Shown in pieces: positions 15,304 through 24,554 of a stretch of 47,184 nt of DNA. Both the position numbers and the translations under genes were made by a program. The DNA comes from a virus. Below the pieces are notes generated by a model, which saw nothing but the letters and a program-made list of their open reading frames with translations, did not search any database and was not told the DNA's origin. The stretch is from positions 1-47,184 of IMG/VR virus record IMGVR_UViG_3300028007_000004; one strand, written 5' to 3'. The number at the start of each line of letters is the position of its first letter. Positions within the stretch are counted from its first letter, which is position 1.

Positions 15304-18300
15304 TTATTCAATATCTGTAACTTGAACAATAGCATCTTGCTGGTTAGCCGGTGCTTGATTGGAACTGAAACCTTTGGTGTTGATGTTGTAGGTAACAAAC
15401 AGATCACCTTCATTTTCGCCTTCTGCATCGATAGCAATACCAGCTCTGTTGTTAGCTTCTCTGATTGGGACAGTCCAGAAGCTCAATGGCGATCCTGGCG
15501 TTGATATTTCTTCCAACTGCGCATCCTTATCAAGCGTGTATTCGTAACCATCAATACTTACGTTGTCGCAAGTAAGCGCGCGATTAATTTTATCGATCAT
15601 CCAATCTGGTAAACCTTGATCACTACCAACCAAAAACTCATACGATCTAGTTGGCTCGCTATCCAAGTTCACGATGTCTAGCGGCTCATCCTCGTATTGC
15701 GATAATCTTCCACCAGGACGGAAACGCTGAATATAGCCTTCTACGCGTATGCGGGACGTATATCCGCCAGCCACATTCCAAATGATATCCGTATCGTTCT
15801 CATCGTTGCTGTAATCAATCACAACGGTCTCAGGCCAATCAGCGGCTATCAAAATAGGCTCTGTTACAAACTGTCTTGCGGTAGGACCAGAACCGAAAGT
15901 AGCCAGCAAATAGTAAGTCTCACCTGCTGCCAGAACAGAACAATCCACTGTACCCACGTACAATTGTTGACCAGCAGACAGCCCATCGTTAGCTATTTCA
16001 TTCAGTGTGATAGTGTCTACTTCCGCGCCATTGCAATCTATGATTACCAACGTAGCTGCCAGCCCTTCTGTAATAAATTGCACATCGAAAGTATCGTTGG
16101 TTTGCCACTTTTGGAAATATGGTGTTTGCACAGAGTACCTGCCGATACGGTTCGTAAACCAATCAGTATCCATTTGCTTGAAATGGTATTGCAGTGGGTA
16201 GGTTGCCCCCACGCGTATAAATTTTACCGGTAATCTATGACTTATGATACCCATGTCTTCTATTACAAGTGCTTGATCATTATAATTGATAAACTCAGAC
16301 ACATCGGTAAGAGAACTACACAACAGTGTCATTTCTTGTGACTCGTTAAACGCTGGCTTCACAGATACTTCTTGTGGGAAGCCGTAAAACCTTTTTCCTT
16401 GCCACGTTCCTGTGATATATCCTCTACCTGCTTGCTGCAACAATGATACGATATTTTGAGGTATTTCTGACCTGAATTTTAACAGGAACGGTCTGAAATA
16501 GGTCTCTGTAAGTTGATTCACACGTAAGTTGCCGTTCTCAACAGTAGTAACACCGTTGAGTGTTCGGATAAGTGTTGCGTTTTTATCCGCGCTTGTAAAT
16601 TTTACAAGTTCGTTAGGTAATGCATACAACCCACCAGACAACAAATCGCCATTCGCAATTAATACTGTTTTAGGTGTCAACTGTTCTAAGTTGTACCAAG
16701 TGTCTATGTTCGTTCCACCGCTGATAGCTGTGTAGGTCGGTCTGAATACACTGTACTTGCCATCCTCATCCGGTGCACGATTAATATTGATGATAAAAAC
16801 AGAGTTGTCGCCTCTTGCATCTGTGTTTGGCAGATCAAAAAATCGCTGGCGTATTCTCTCAATACCAAATATATCTGTACGGTACCGGCCAACGAGATCA
16901 AGCTGATTGTTGGTTCTTGATATCGGTGTGCGGTATTCTTGTCCTGCGTTCACCTCTTGACGAGCCGCGCCTTCTTCTTGTTTCTGATCCGGATATCCTA
17001 CTTTAACGGAATTGAACAACAGATCAGAAGCAACATCAATAGTAAGCTCTGCTACTTCACCAATATCTAATATCTCTATGTTGTTATTAAGAAAATAGGA
17101 TCTTTCCTCAAACAACACTTCCTGAGTATCATAATTCACCCCAACAGCACCTTTCAATATTTTGCCATAGCTGGTGAAAAAGTCCGAGAAGCTTGTTTTG
17201 ATTACTGGGTTATCCAATCCGCGTATAGCATCCCCGCATGTTGTTACCAGATGTTCGTTGTCTTCTAAAAGCGATGAAACACCTGTAAAACGGTTATCCG
17301 TCATGTTTGCTACCAACTCCTTAAATACATCAATCGGTCTTTTTGCGGCGCACTCTGTAATCTGAAAACGGGAGTCGAAAGTAATTTTGAAATTGGTTTC
17401 TTCTACGAACAAGAATATAGAACCTAAGAACGAACCTGTTTCAATCACTATAAATAATTTACCATCCCTTGTAACAACAACAGGTTCGTCAACTAAAGAT
17501 ATCGTGTATGTACCTGGCCCGGTTAAAGTACCCGATAAAATAGTGGTTTTAGCTAACGCTGGTGGAAGTATTGGGTACACATAAAAAGATAAATCATAAG
17601 TAAGATTGGTACCTCCAGGTAGGTTATCAATTCTTACCGTAAAATCTCCGGTAACTCTAGCTGTAAGTGTTTCTATTGAGGAAAAGAAAAAATTACCTGA
17701 ATTAGTTAACGACGTAGATATCGCTCCTGTTATCTCCTCAAAAAATGAATCGCCTCTTGTCACCCCAACATTTTCACCTTCATTATTGACGAAATTGACC
17801 GGAACAATATATTTTTTCAATGGATCGATTTGCCCTGTGCCTGCTGAGAAATAATTGAACGTATCAGTAAAGCGAATACCATCAAGATCAAGCGTAATGC
17901 CTTCGCATGGGATGTCGTAAGTAACGCCGTCATTGGCGCGGATGAATTTAGCTGGTCCGTCTTGCATCACCTCTACCGTGATACCGGTTTTTGGGTCGTC
18001 CACGGCTTTGCTTAAATCAATCTCAGCTTTATAGTACAGTTCATAATTACCATTGGTTTCGCGGTTTAATTTTAGCAACCCTAAATACACCCCGCTTTCC
18101 ACGCTTCTGTTTGCGTATAAAAGAGCGCGTAATATTTTGGCCCCATCTTTTACAAATTTGTAGGTAGATGTGTACGTCCTTTCAAGTCCAAAATACTTTG
18201 CACTGCGACCGTAGTTCAAGACAATATCAGACCAACCCTCAAACATATTGTTCAAAGGCTTTGGCGCGAGCTGCAATTTAAGATCACCAAACTGATCAAT

Positions 18301-18363
18301 GTAATACGACGCACCGTTTTCATTCAGTAAAACTGCCAGCCATTGTTTTGAACTTATTGCCAT
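15304..18363 (-). CDS. Large tail or baseplate protein
   Basis: This 1019-residue protein is encoded directly after the tape measure, where siphoviruses place distal tail and baseplate hub genes. The N-terminal 150 residues (QWLAVLLNENG...MFEGWSDIVLNYGRS) match, in my memory, large Bacteroidota phage tail proteins; the rest is beta-rich with several Gly/Thr stretches. There is no visible peptidase or lysozyme motif. It shares one base with the tape measure gene. I infer a tail-tip structural role. Confidence 0.65.
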   Translation of the reverse strand: MAISSKQWLAVLLNENGASYYIDQFGDLKLQLAPKPLNNMFEGWSDIVLNYGRSAKYFGLERTYTSTYKFVKDGAKILRALLYANRSVESGVYLGLLKLNRETNGNYELYYKAEIDLSKAVDDPKTGITVEVMQDGPAKFIRANDGVTYDIPCEGITLDLDGIRFTDTFNYFSAGTGQIDPLKKYIVPVNFVNNEGENVGVTRGDSFFEEITGAISTSLTNSGNFFFSSIETLTARVTGDFTVRIDNLPGGTNLTYDLSFYVYPILPPALAKTTILSGTLTGPGTYTISLVDEPVVVTRDGKLFIVIETGSFLGSIFLFVEETNFKITFDSRFQITECAAKRPIDVFKELVANMTDNRFTGVSSLLEDNEHLVTTCGDAIRGLDNPVIKTSFSDFFTSYGKILKGAVGVNYDTQEVLFEERSYFLNNNIEILDIGEVAELTIDVASDLLFNSVKVGYPDQKQEEGAARQEVNAGQEYRTPISRTNNQLDLVGRYRTDIFGIERIRQRFFDLPNTDARGDNSVFIININRAPDEDGKYSVFRPTYTAISGGTNIDTWYNLEQLTPKTVLIANGDLLSGGLYALPNELVKFTSADKNATLIRTLNGVTTVENGNLRVNQLTETYFRPFLLKFRSEIPQNIVSLLQQAGRGYITGTWQGKRFYGFPQEVSVKPAFNESQEMTLLCSSLTDVSEFINYNDQALVIEDMGIISHRLPVKFIRVGATYPLQYHFKQMDTDWFTNRIGRYSVQTPYFQKWQTNDTFDVQFITEGLAATLVIIDCNGAEVDTITLNEIANDGLSAGQQLYVGTVDCSVLAAGETYYLLATFGSGPTARQFVTEPILIAADWPETVVIDYSNDENDTDIIWNVAGGYTSRIRVEGYIQRFRPGGRLSQYEDEPLDIVNLDSEPTRSYEFLVGSDQGLPDWMIDKINRALTCDNVSIDGYEYTLDKDAQLEEISTPGSPLSFWTVPIREANNRAGIAIDAEGENEGDLFVTYNINTKGFSSNQAPANQQDAIVQVTDIE

Positions 18364-21300
18364 TACTTGAATACTTGATTGTACAAATGTATGTCTCTGC
18401 CTAAATTAACACTCACTTTTGACTTCACCACAGGTTTGTTCTTTTTCATTCCGCGAAGCAGTGCTTCTGTTTGCCACTTTACCAAAGCTGTGCTTTGATC
18501 GGTCTCTCTGCGCTGTTCTGGTCGTCTACCCATGGACACAGATAGAAAACGATGTACTTTTTCAGCATCCGGAAGAACGTGTGTACCTTTTGGAAGATCC
18601 ATGATGGTTGGCTTGCTTGGCGTGTCAAATATCTGGCCGCTTGGTGTGATTACTGTTTCACGCTTGCCGCCATCACCAACCATCGCCAAACCACCTTTGT
18701 GCCCGTCTGCCTTTGTACCATGTTTGTATCGCGGTATTGGTGAACTAAGCGCTTTAACCAACTGCGCAGCACCTAACGCGCCCACAGTGGCCGCCAAAGC
18801 AATATTAAATGGCGACCAGGGTTTTGCCCCTAATGCATTCACCACAGCCAAAGACGTACCGGATATGATGCCCGCAATAGAGTTCAATCTCTCAAACCTT
18901 GCTCTTTCCACTTCCAACTTTCTACGGCGACGATCATTTTCCTCCAACTGCGCTTGCTTACGAGCCTCCAAAATGATAATGGCATCGGCTTGCTGTTGCT
19001 GATTCAGTGTGCTGGTTCTGATCTTCTCCAATTCTGCTGCTGAGTTCTTTTCAATAGAGGCGCGTTCTGTTTCAAGATCAGCTTGTCTCTGTTCAAATTG
19101 GATAGAAGTCAGTGTAGCAATAGCGTTTGAAATGTTTTTTACAGATTGATCAATCAACTGTAAAGTGTTCAACAACTCTTGCCTTCTTAGCTCTTGGTTC
19201 TTTTTAAAGTTCTCAGTCTCTTTGTTGTCGGCATCAATGGAAACTTGGGTCAGCTTTAATTTAAGTGCTGACAATTGGTTTTCATACTTCTCTCGTTCTT
19301 GTGGTAAAAGTTTTGCGTTCTTTAACTGCTCTTGAACGGCTTGTATCTCCAAGGCTGTTCCATCAACAGCACTTTTCAACCCTATCTTATCTTTTTCAGC
19401 AACATACGCTTCGTATGATTTTATTTCTCCGGAAAGATACTTTTGGTTTAATCGGATTAACTGATCGTTAAGTGTAGTTTGATTACGGAGTGCGCGGCTC
19501 TGTATATTCGCTTCTCCTTTATCCACACTTGCCTGTCTGTCTTCCGCTTCTTTGTCCGCTGCTGCTTTTGCTGCTGCTTGTCTTTGCTGGTAATATTTTT
19601 CGTTAAGATCGCGCAGCACCGTTAGGTAATCAATCTCAGCTTTCACAACATCTTTGCGAAAATTAAATTCGATCTCACGTATTTTAACAGCAGAATTGTT
19701 TCTGATTGTTTTTTCTTCCTCTGCTGTGTATTTTTTGAGTTTAAGCGTTTCTTCTGTGTTAAATTTTTCTTCTGCTATTGCGTTTTGCAAAAGCTCATTG
19801 TTAAGTTGTCTAGCCAATTTATCATACACTCTTGCCGCTTCAATTCGAGCACCAAAACCATTTTGGTCATTATCACGAATAGACTTCCAAACCGCCATTT
19901 GATTTTCAATCAAAGAACGATTCATTTCAAATATAGCGTTGTAGTATTTACGCGCTTTTCCTTCCCTATCAGATGCCGTTTTTGTATCTAAGTCAATCAA
20001 AGCTTTGCCGGATTCCAAATCAGCTTTAAACATATTTTGCAGCATGACAATATACATATCTTGCTCCGCCATAGTTATTTTCTTGTTATACGCCGCTTGT
20101 TTATCCTTACTCGCCACTAATTGATCGTAAAAACTATCTTCTCCTTTTTTTAATTTTGCGTAAAAAGCGCCAGCTCCTTGCAACATCTGATCAAAAAAAC
20201 CTAGAAATTCTTTTGCTGGTTCGGTAGTTATGGCTATTCTTTTTTCAAACGCTTCTCTTATTTTTGCTTGATAAGCTTGCGCTAAAGCCATTTTTCCTAG
20301 TAGCCCAATGTATTCTTCAATTATAGCATTCGCTTTTCCGGTTTCAACTGCTTCTTTTGTAATGTATCCAATGTGATCAGGGATAATCTTGTTTATTTTT
20401 GCAATAGCTGCTTCTCTTTCTAAATCGGATTTATTTTTATCCTTGGCAACAATCAAAAGAGCTTGCAACTCTACTCTTTCTGCAACAAGAGATTTCTGCG
20501 CCAAAGCATTCACTTCTGCGAAAGTCTTTGTCTTTTTCTCCATCTTATCTAATTCTGTTTCCATGGATTTCAAAATCTTTGGAAGACCTGTGATGGCTAT
20601 TGTGATAAGCGTAATAACCCCGCCTAAACTAAATATTTGACCGGCTAATCCTTTTAGAATAGTACCCCAGCTTTGCCCCTCTTTACGAGCTAACGCTATG
20701 GCATCCGCTAACATCGGTATGTTGTTCGACAAAGACTGAATACCTGTCGTTGCAGAAATAGCAAAGTTGGGCAATTCTCGAAGCACTAAACCAAAATCCT
20801 TAAATCCAGATGCGTAGTTACCTACATTTCTTTGAAAGTTCCCAACGCCAGCATCAATCGCTTTTAGGCGATTGTTCATTTCATTTGCGGCCGATGCTGC
20901 CTCTTTATATTCGTTTGATGTAACGCCAAGCGTAGCACCGAGATCCTGCGCTTTCTTTTGTGCTTCTTTAAACTGTTGCTGTAATTTTTGATACGGACCG
21001 GTAAGACCTAATACTTCTCTCGCTTGTTCTTTCAACTGTTTATTCACCTCTGCAAGCGCAACTTTTGATTGTGCGTGCTGTTCTGCTTCTTTGGAAAGCG
21101 TGGCATTTAACGTAGCAAGTGTAGCTTCATATAGTTTGGCAAGCTTTTCAGTTTCAGACATGGCTTTACCCTGTGCCATGGTATCCGCAGCGGTTTTCTG
21201 TAAAGTAACGGTTAGTTGTTCCTCTGCTGTTCTAAGTTTTAAAGTGGCTTTGTCTGCGTTGTTTGATGCCGTAGCCAATTGTTCAACCGCAGCCGCAAGA

Positions 21301-21449
21301 CCCGTCATACTTTGAGAAGCCTTCACGTTAGAGGCAGCATTTTGCACCTTTACCATGGCTGCTTCTACCTCGGTCAAATAGGTCATAATACGACGAACCT
21401 GCGCTTCAATCGCTGCTTCATCAAATATCTTATTAATTGGGGTTGCCAT
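18363..21449 (-). CDS. Tail tape measure protein
   Basis: The 1028-residue, mostly alpha-helical protein has long coiled-coil stretches (residues 30-205 and 590-870), a hydrophobic segment near 270-290 (GQIFSLGGVITLITIAITGL) and another near 890-920 (IALAATVGALGAAQLV). This is the usual build of a tape measure that sets tail length and enters the membrane on ejection. At about 1.5 angstroms per residue it would fit a tail near 150 nm. It follows small tail genes and precedes the baseplate-like gene. Confidence 0.88.
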   Translation of the reverse strand: MATPINKIFDEAAIEAQVRRIMTYLTEVEAAMVKVQNAASNVKASQSMTGLAAAVEQLATASNNADKATLKLRTAEEQLTVTLQKTAADTMAQGKAMSETEKLAKLYEATLATLNATLSKEAEQHAQSKVALAEVNKQLKEQAREVLGLTGPYQKLQQQFKEAQKKAQDLGATLGVTSNEYKEAASAANEMNNRLKAIDAGVGNFQRNVGNYASGFKDFGLVLRELPNFAISATTGIQSLSNNIPMLADAIALARKEGQSWGTILKGLAGQIFSLGGVITLITIAITGLPKILKSMETELDKMEKKTKTFAEVNALAQKSLVAERVELQALLIVAKDKNKSDLEREAAIAKINKIIPDHIGYITKEAVETGKANAIIEEYIGLLGKMALAQAYQAKIREAFEKRIAITTEPAKEFLGFFDQMLQGAGAFYAKLKKGEDSFYDQLVASKDKQAAYNKKITMAEQDMYIVMLQNMFKADLESGKALIDLDTKTASDREGKARKYYNAIFEMNRSLIENQMAVWKSIRDNDQNGFGARIEAARVYDKLARQLNNELLQNAIAEEKFNTEETLKLKKYTAEEEKTIRNNSAVKIREIEFNFRKDVVKAEIDYLTVLRDLNEKYYQQRQAAAKAAADKEAEDRQASVDKGEANIQSRALRNQTTLNDQLIRLNQKYLSGEIKSYEAYVAEKDKIGLKSAVDGTALEIQAVQEQLKNAKLLPQEREKYENQLSALKLKLTQVSIDADNKETENFKKNQELRRQELLNTLQLIDQSVKNISNAIATLTSIQFEQRQADLETERASIEKNSAAELEKIRTSTLNQQQQADAIIILEARKQAQLEENDRRRRKLEVERARFERLNSIAGIISGTSLAVVNALGAKPWSPFNIALAATVGALGAAQLVKALSSPIPRYKHGTKADGHKGGLAMVGDGGKRETVITPSGQIFDTPSKPTIMDLPKGTHVLPDAEKVHRFLSVSMGRRPEQRRETDQSTALVKWQTEALLRGMKKNKPVVKSKVSVNLGRDIHLYNQVFK

Positions 21450-21480
21450 GGGTAGACTATTTCATCTGCAATATACATTT

Positions 21481-22116
21481 TTATCCGGCTTTTCGGGGCT
21501 GTTTATTCTGTGCTTCCAACGCTTTTTTCTTCATGATGGCGAATTGATAAGTGGATATTTCGGTAGACTTGATGTGGTACCCTTGTTCTTTGGATAGCGC
21601 GATTAGCCAATCTTCAAAATACGGTCGATCCACAGGCTTCTTTGTTTCGCTGGTGCCAACTAATCTTTCCGCCTCTCTGACAAGTGCCTGGCGCTGTACA
21701 TACCACGCTTTTGTGCGAGCAAGGACGCTGTTCAACTGCTTAAAATATTGTTCTTCTGCTATGTTTTCCCATTGGTAGCTTATACCATACTTACGCAGCA
21801 CATCTGCAAAAGACGGCGCATAATATTTTGACATCTGATCAGCTATGGTGGATACAATCTGGATTTTCGCTTTTAGGAATATGATATCTCTTTCCAAACG
21901 AACCAAAGTAACATAACCGGTATTACCTTCCAACGCCTCATATTCTGCGCGTATAGCGTCCCAAGCGGCTGCTGTATCGCCTTCACCCAAACGAGAATGG
22001 TCACCATCACAAACAATACGAATAAAGGTCTCTAAAATAAGATCTTCACATTTACTGATCGGGATGGATGACTTCGACGGTGTTTGGCTCTGTTGTTTCT
22101 GAGATTGTGTATTCAT
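21481..22116 (-). CDS. Tail protein upstream of tape measure, possible assembly chaperone
   Basis: The 211-residue, largely helical protein starts at the ATG at 22116 (MNTQSQKQQS). The frame is open to 22200 with an earlier ATG, but that would overlap the Cys-rich gene almost entirely. A conserved-looking helix is KCEDLILETFIRIVCDGD; the C-terminal part is basic. Its place directly before the tape measure is that of tail assembly chaperones. The open frame running back over the upstream gene allows a frameshift fusion. Confidence 0.6.
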   Translation of the reverse strand: MNTQSQKQQSQTPSKSSIPISKCEDLILETFIRIVCDGDHSRLGEGDTAAAWDAIRAEYEALEGNTGYVTLVRLERDIIFLKAKIQIVSTIADQMSKYYAPSFADVLRKYGISYQWENIAEEQYFKQLNSVLARTKAWYVQRQALVREAERLVGTSETKKPVDRPYFEDWLIALSKEQGYHIKSTEISTYQFAIMKKKALEAQNKQPRKAG

Positions 22117-22240
22117 CGTGTGTGCGAAGTATAAATACAGGTAAACCGGTTTCAGCAGCTTTTTTCTTGGCTGCCGCTTTTGCCAAGTTGTATGATTCAA
22201 TCACGTTGGCTCTTTCAGCTATGCAGTTTGGACAGCTCAT
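22052..22240 (-). CDS. Small CPNC-motif protein, function unknown
   Basis: This 62-residue protein starts MSCPNCIAERANV; the CxxC pair may bind zinc or be redox active. A helix with AKAAAKKKAAE follows, then an acidic beta segment. It overlaps the next gene by 65 bases and its start overlaps the previous gene's stop as ATGA. A run of six A (minus strand, 22165-22160) lies within the AAAKKKAA codons. It may be the short partner of a frameshifted tail-chaperone pair. Confidence 0.6.
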   Translation of the reverse strand: MSCPNCIAERANVIESYNLAKAAAKKKAAETGLPVFILRTHDEYTISETTEPNTVEVIHPDQ

Positions 22241-22476
22241 AAAATTCCGTTTAAAACCTCATTGAACTCTTGAACCGGATCTGCTTTCTGTTGTTCTGAT
22301 TGAGCTGCTGCGGCTGCAAAATAAGAAGCAACCTGCTGTATGTCAGAAGGGAGTAAATCTGTGTGGCAAGTAAGGCTTTTTCTTTCCTTGCACCCAAGAA
22401 CAAAAAACCGATCGCTTTTTAGGATCAGTTTTACAGCGTTGATTTTTTGTGTGAGTAGTTGTAGTCTCTTTTTCAT
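22237..22476 (-). CDS. Small tail-region protein, function unknown
   Basis: The 79 residues have a basic helical N-terminus (MKKRLQLLTQKINAVKLILK), a Cys at LGCKERKSLTCHTD, and a helical Ala/Gln-rich end. It is linked by ATGA overlaps to the genes on both sides, so it is part of the tail transcript. There is no recognisable domain; small neck or chaperone proteins are common at this position. Confidence 0.6.
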   Translation of the reverse strand: MKKRLQLLTQKINAVKLILKSDRFFVLGCKERKSLTCHTDLLPSDIQQVASYFAAAAAQSEQQKADPVQEFNEVLNGIL

Positions 22477-22883
22477 ATCCCAAGTTTGTTTTTTATGTTG
22501 GCAATTAACTGTTCTTCTGCTTGCGGTTTGAGCACTTCTAAACTTTCGTCATTCAATCCAAAAATAGTCTCTCCACTTTTCTCAACCAATAAACTTTCTT
22601 TACTGTCTCGGCTCCCATGGGTGATATCGCCTCTGCCCACTCTCGCATAAATACCGCTATGAAAAGCACCTGTCTTTTTCAAATCTATTGGCGCTGACCG
22701 GCCTTTGCGTTTAGCGTACCCCGCTGAGTAAGCTGCGCGCCCTTCGTATGTCACGGCTTTACTGTCAGCAGTTACACCGCTATTCAGTTGATCCCTGTTC
22801 AGTTGCGCCATTTCCGGCTCCAATTCCGTCAACGCTTCCTGTATCGCCGTCGATACTTTCAACTGCCGCAGTGCTGTTTTCAT
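22473..22883 (-). CDS. Small virion assembly protein, possibly gp10-like
   Basis: From the ATG at 22883 the protein has 136 residues; ATGs at 22949, 22898 and 22811 are alternatives. The helix before LNRDQLNSG and the following KRKGRSAPIDLKKTGAFHSGIYARV segment resemble small Bacteroidota phage proteins that may be head-tail completion factors. The helix looks genuine, so I prefer a start that keeps it, although this gives an overlap of about 100 bases with the upstream gene. The product should act in neck or tail assembly. Confidence 0.55.
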   Translation of the reverse strand: MKTALRQLKVSTAIQEALTELEPEMAQLNRDQLNSGVTADSKAVTYEGRAAYSAGYAKRKGRSAPIDLKKTGAFHSGIYARVGRGDITHGSRDSKESLLVEKSGETIFGLNDESLEVLKPQAEEQLIANIKNKLGI

Positions 22884-23130
22884 TTCCGTTGGATGCATCT
22901 GATATAGATTGAACAGGTTTAACGGTTTTTGACTTTTTCGGTTTTTCAATCGCTGGTTCAGGATTGAAAGTATGGTACACCTCTTTTAATTTTTGATCAA
23001 TGGCCGCCGGACTAAGCGATTCAAAATTTACTCTGTTACTATGGTGCGTTACAAACGCATCCACAGAAGAAAAACGTCTCACATAATCCGGGTTCCAATT
23101 CACGCCGTGAACAGTTATACCTTTTGCCAT
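22780..23130 (-). CDS. Small tail-region protein with low-complexity tail, function unknown
   Basis: The protein has 116 residues from the ATG at 23130 (MAKGITVHGVNWNPDYVRRF); six more codons lie upstream. The N-terminal 65 residues look structured; residues after about 70 are Lys-rich and then Gly/Ser/Glu-rich, and this low-complexity end is encoded over the start of the next gene in another frame. It is the first minus-strand gene below the candidate plus-strand transcript at 23252-23549. Function unknown. Confidence 0.6.
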   Translation of the reverse strand: MAKGITVHGVNWNPDYVRRFSSVDAFVTHHSNRVNFESLSPAAIDQKLKEVYHTFNPEPAIEKPKKSKTVKPVQSISDASNGNENSTAAVESIDGDTGSVDGIGAGNGATEQGSTE

Positions 23131-23251
23131 GGTGTATTTTATTTGCAATATAGCAAAATAAATTAGTAACTTGCTTCAAGTAGTCTTCAAATCTCATAAG
23201 CAGTTGTTTTTGGTGGAGGGAGGGTGTTCTCATCCTCCCAACTTTTAACAT

Positions 23252-23279
23252 TTTGGTTATGTTATTAACCATATATTTG
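23252..23279 (+). promoter_or_regulatory. Possible plus-strand promoter in the tail region
   Basis: TTTG (23252-23255) and a perfect TATATTTG (23272-23279) are present, but the gap is only 16 bases, shorter than at the other promoters. It points to the 39-residue ORF or RNA at 23299-23519. Confidence 0.45.
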
Positions 23280-23298
23280 CTGTCTAAACCAATCGGAA

Positions 23299-23418
23299 AT
23301 GCCTACTTTAACTTTTTTTGCACTTGGCGTTGACCCTAGAGTGCATTATCACAACGAATCGCTAATTATGAAAGATACTCGCAATGATCTTCATTTTTTC
23401 ACTATTTGCTTAAACTAA
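23299..23418 (+). CDS. Possible 39-residue plus-strand ORF, or part of an RNA gene
   Basis: An ORF starts MPTLTFFALGVDPRVHYHNE and ends in a TAA touching an 11-base helix. It lies antisense to the direction of all surrounding tail genes, with a promoter-like sequence before it and a terminator after it. The same stretch can form hairpins (CGTTG with CAACG; ATGAA...GAT with ATCTTCAT), so it may be an RNA rather than a gene. Protein status is weak. Confidence 0.3.
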   Translation: MPTLTFFALGVDPRVHYHNESLIMKDTRNDLHFFTICLN

Positions 23419-23519
23419 TTTAGCGTAAGGGATTATTCATTAATTATAACAATCTAACCCCCGTTAGTTCTGTTCGGGATGCGGTTGTTTAATGGGCTCC
23501 AGCGGAAACTTGCGCTAAA
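23419..23519 (+). ncRNA. Candidate structured RNA element closed by an 11-base helix
   Basis: TTTAGCGTAAG (23419-23429) pairs with CTTGCGCTAAA (23509-23519) with one G-U wobble, enclosing 79 bases with further CCCG/CGGG pairing. It lies within a 420-base gene-free stretch (23149-23570) and is followed directly by a terminator. The helix could act on either strand; the plus strand is favoured by the upstream promoter-like sequence. I recognise no known RNA family. Confidence 0.4.
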
Positions 23520-23522
23520 AGA

Positions 23523-23547
23523 AAAGCCCCTCAATTAGAGGGGCTTT
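23523..23547. terminator. Bidirectional terminator below the tail-tube gene
   Basis: AAAGCCCCTC (23523-23532) pairs perfectly with GAGGGGCTTT (23538-23547) around a 5-base loop. The minus-strand reading runs into a U-rich stretch and would end the transcript of the major tail protein gene; the plus reading also has a weaker U-rich tail. Confidence 0.85.
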
Positions 23548-23570
23548 ATTATTCATAAACCGCACACGTA

Positions 23571-24545
23571 TTACGCTGTTGTTGGGAGAGTGAGTGCTCC
23601 GGCACTTTCGTAACCGTCGATGTTCTCTGCTTCCAAACCTGCGATGTTTACCAAATCCAGCGTAACGCCTTGTGTTCCCGCAGGGAAGTCAGGATCAGCA
23701 GTGCTGATAGTTACGTTGAATGTTTTGGTAGCTGCTACACCTGCAACACTTGAAATGGTAATAGCCGCGCCTGTTGATGCGTTTGCTGCTGCCCAAACAG
23801 CAACCAAAGCCAATTCGGTTGGGAATACCTCGTACAAGTTTGTTCCGCAGCGAGAAAACACGCTTACGTTTGCAACCCCTGTGCCTTCGTTCCAACTGTT
23901 GTTGGTCAGGATGATGTCTTGCAAACCTGCTACGTCTGCTACTTCGCTAGTCGCTTGGTAGTAAGCCAAGTTCTCATTGATGTAGCGAGGCTCAAACACA
24001 AAACGCAGCATATAGCCGGTTGTATTCGATCCGTCGGTAGGCTTCCATGGGTTAGTCCACAACATTTTGGTTGGAATGCCGTACATCGCTCCCGCTTCTG
24101 CACCAGAAGTACCGAATAAACGGAAATCTTCATCGTAAAACAGAACAGACCAATTGCCGTTGCTGTTAAAGCTGCGGAGAGCTTGCTGCAAGCACAATCC
24201 ACCATCTGTAAATTGGAACATCCAATCGTAGTCGCCTTCGCGCACTACTTTCTTTCCGCCGTAGCCGAAATTCTGGATAGTAATATCTTCTGTGTTATCT
24301 GTGATAGCCAAGAAGTTTCCAACAGAGAAGATGCGGTTCAGCTTGGGTGTTACTTTCGCATCTGCTGTCAGGGTGACGATCAAATCGTCAAGTTCTGCCG
24401 CTGTCAATTTATAGCCATTAGGCACGATAAAGCCACCGACAATTTGTTTCATGTCTAAGTAGCAAGATCCAAAGCCAGTATTGGCCACATCGTTAGCGCA
24501 GATAAGCTGATTTAAGTCTGCCATTGTTATAAAATTTGTGGCCAA
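23571..24545 (-). CDS. Probable major tail protein
   Basis: In this 324-residue protein a mixed alpha/beta N-terminal domain (residues 1-250) is followed by an Ala/Thr/Ser-rich beta domain (about 250-315, AAITISSVAGVAATKTFNVTIS), resembling an added immunoglobulin-like surface domain. Its position after the connector genes, its own strong terminator and its size fit a tail-tube protein made in quantity. No sequence family is recognised, so the call rests on order and build. Confidence 0.6.
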   Translation of the reverse strand: MATNFITMADLNQLICANDVANTGFGSCYLDMKQIVGGFIVPNGYKLTAAELDDLIVTLTADAKVTPKLNRIFSVGNFLAITDNTEDITIQNFGYGGKKVVREGDYDWMFQFTDGGLCLQQALRSFNSNGNWSVLFYDEDFRLFGTSGAEAGAMYGIPTKMLWTNPWKPTDGSNTTGYMLRFVFEPRYINENLAYYQATSEVADVAGLQDIILTNNSWNEGTGVANVSVFSRCGTNLYEVFPTELALVAVWAAANASTGAAITISSVAGVAATKTFNVTISTADPDFPAGTQGVTLDLVNIAGLEAENIDGYESAGALTLPTTA

Positions 24546-24554
24546 TAGGCCGTT

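Noticed and set aside
23419-23519. Minus-strand similarity to the loop C region of 5S rRNA (CATCCCGAACAG)
   Set aside because: Only one short stretch matches; the remaining 5S helices are missing and the length is too short.
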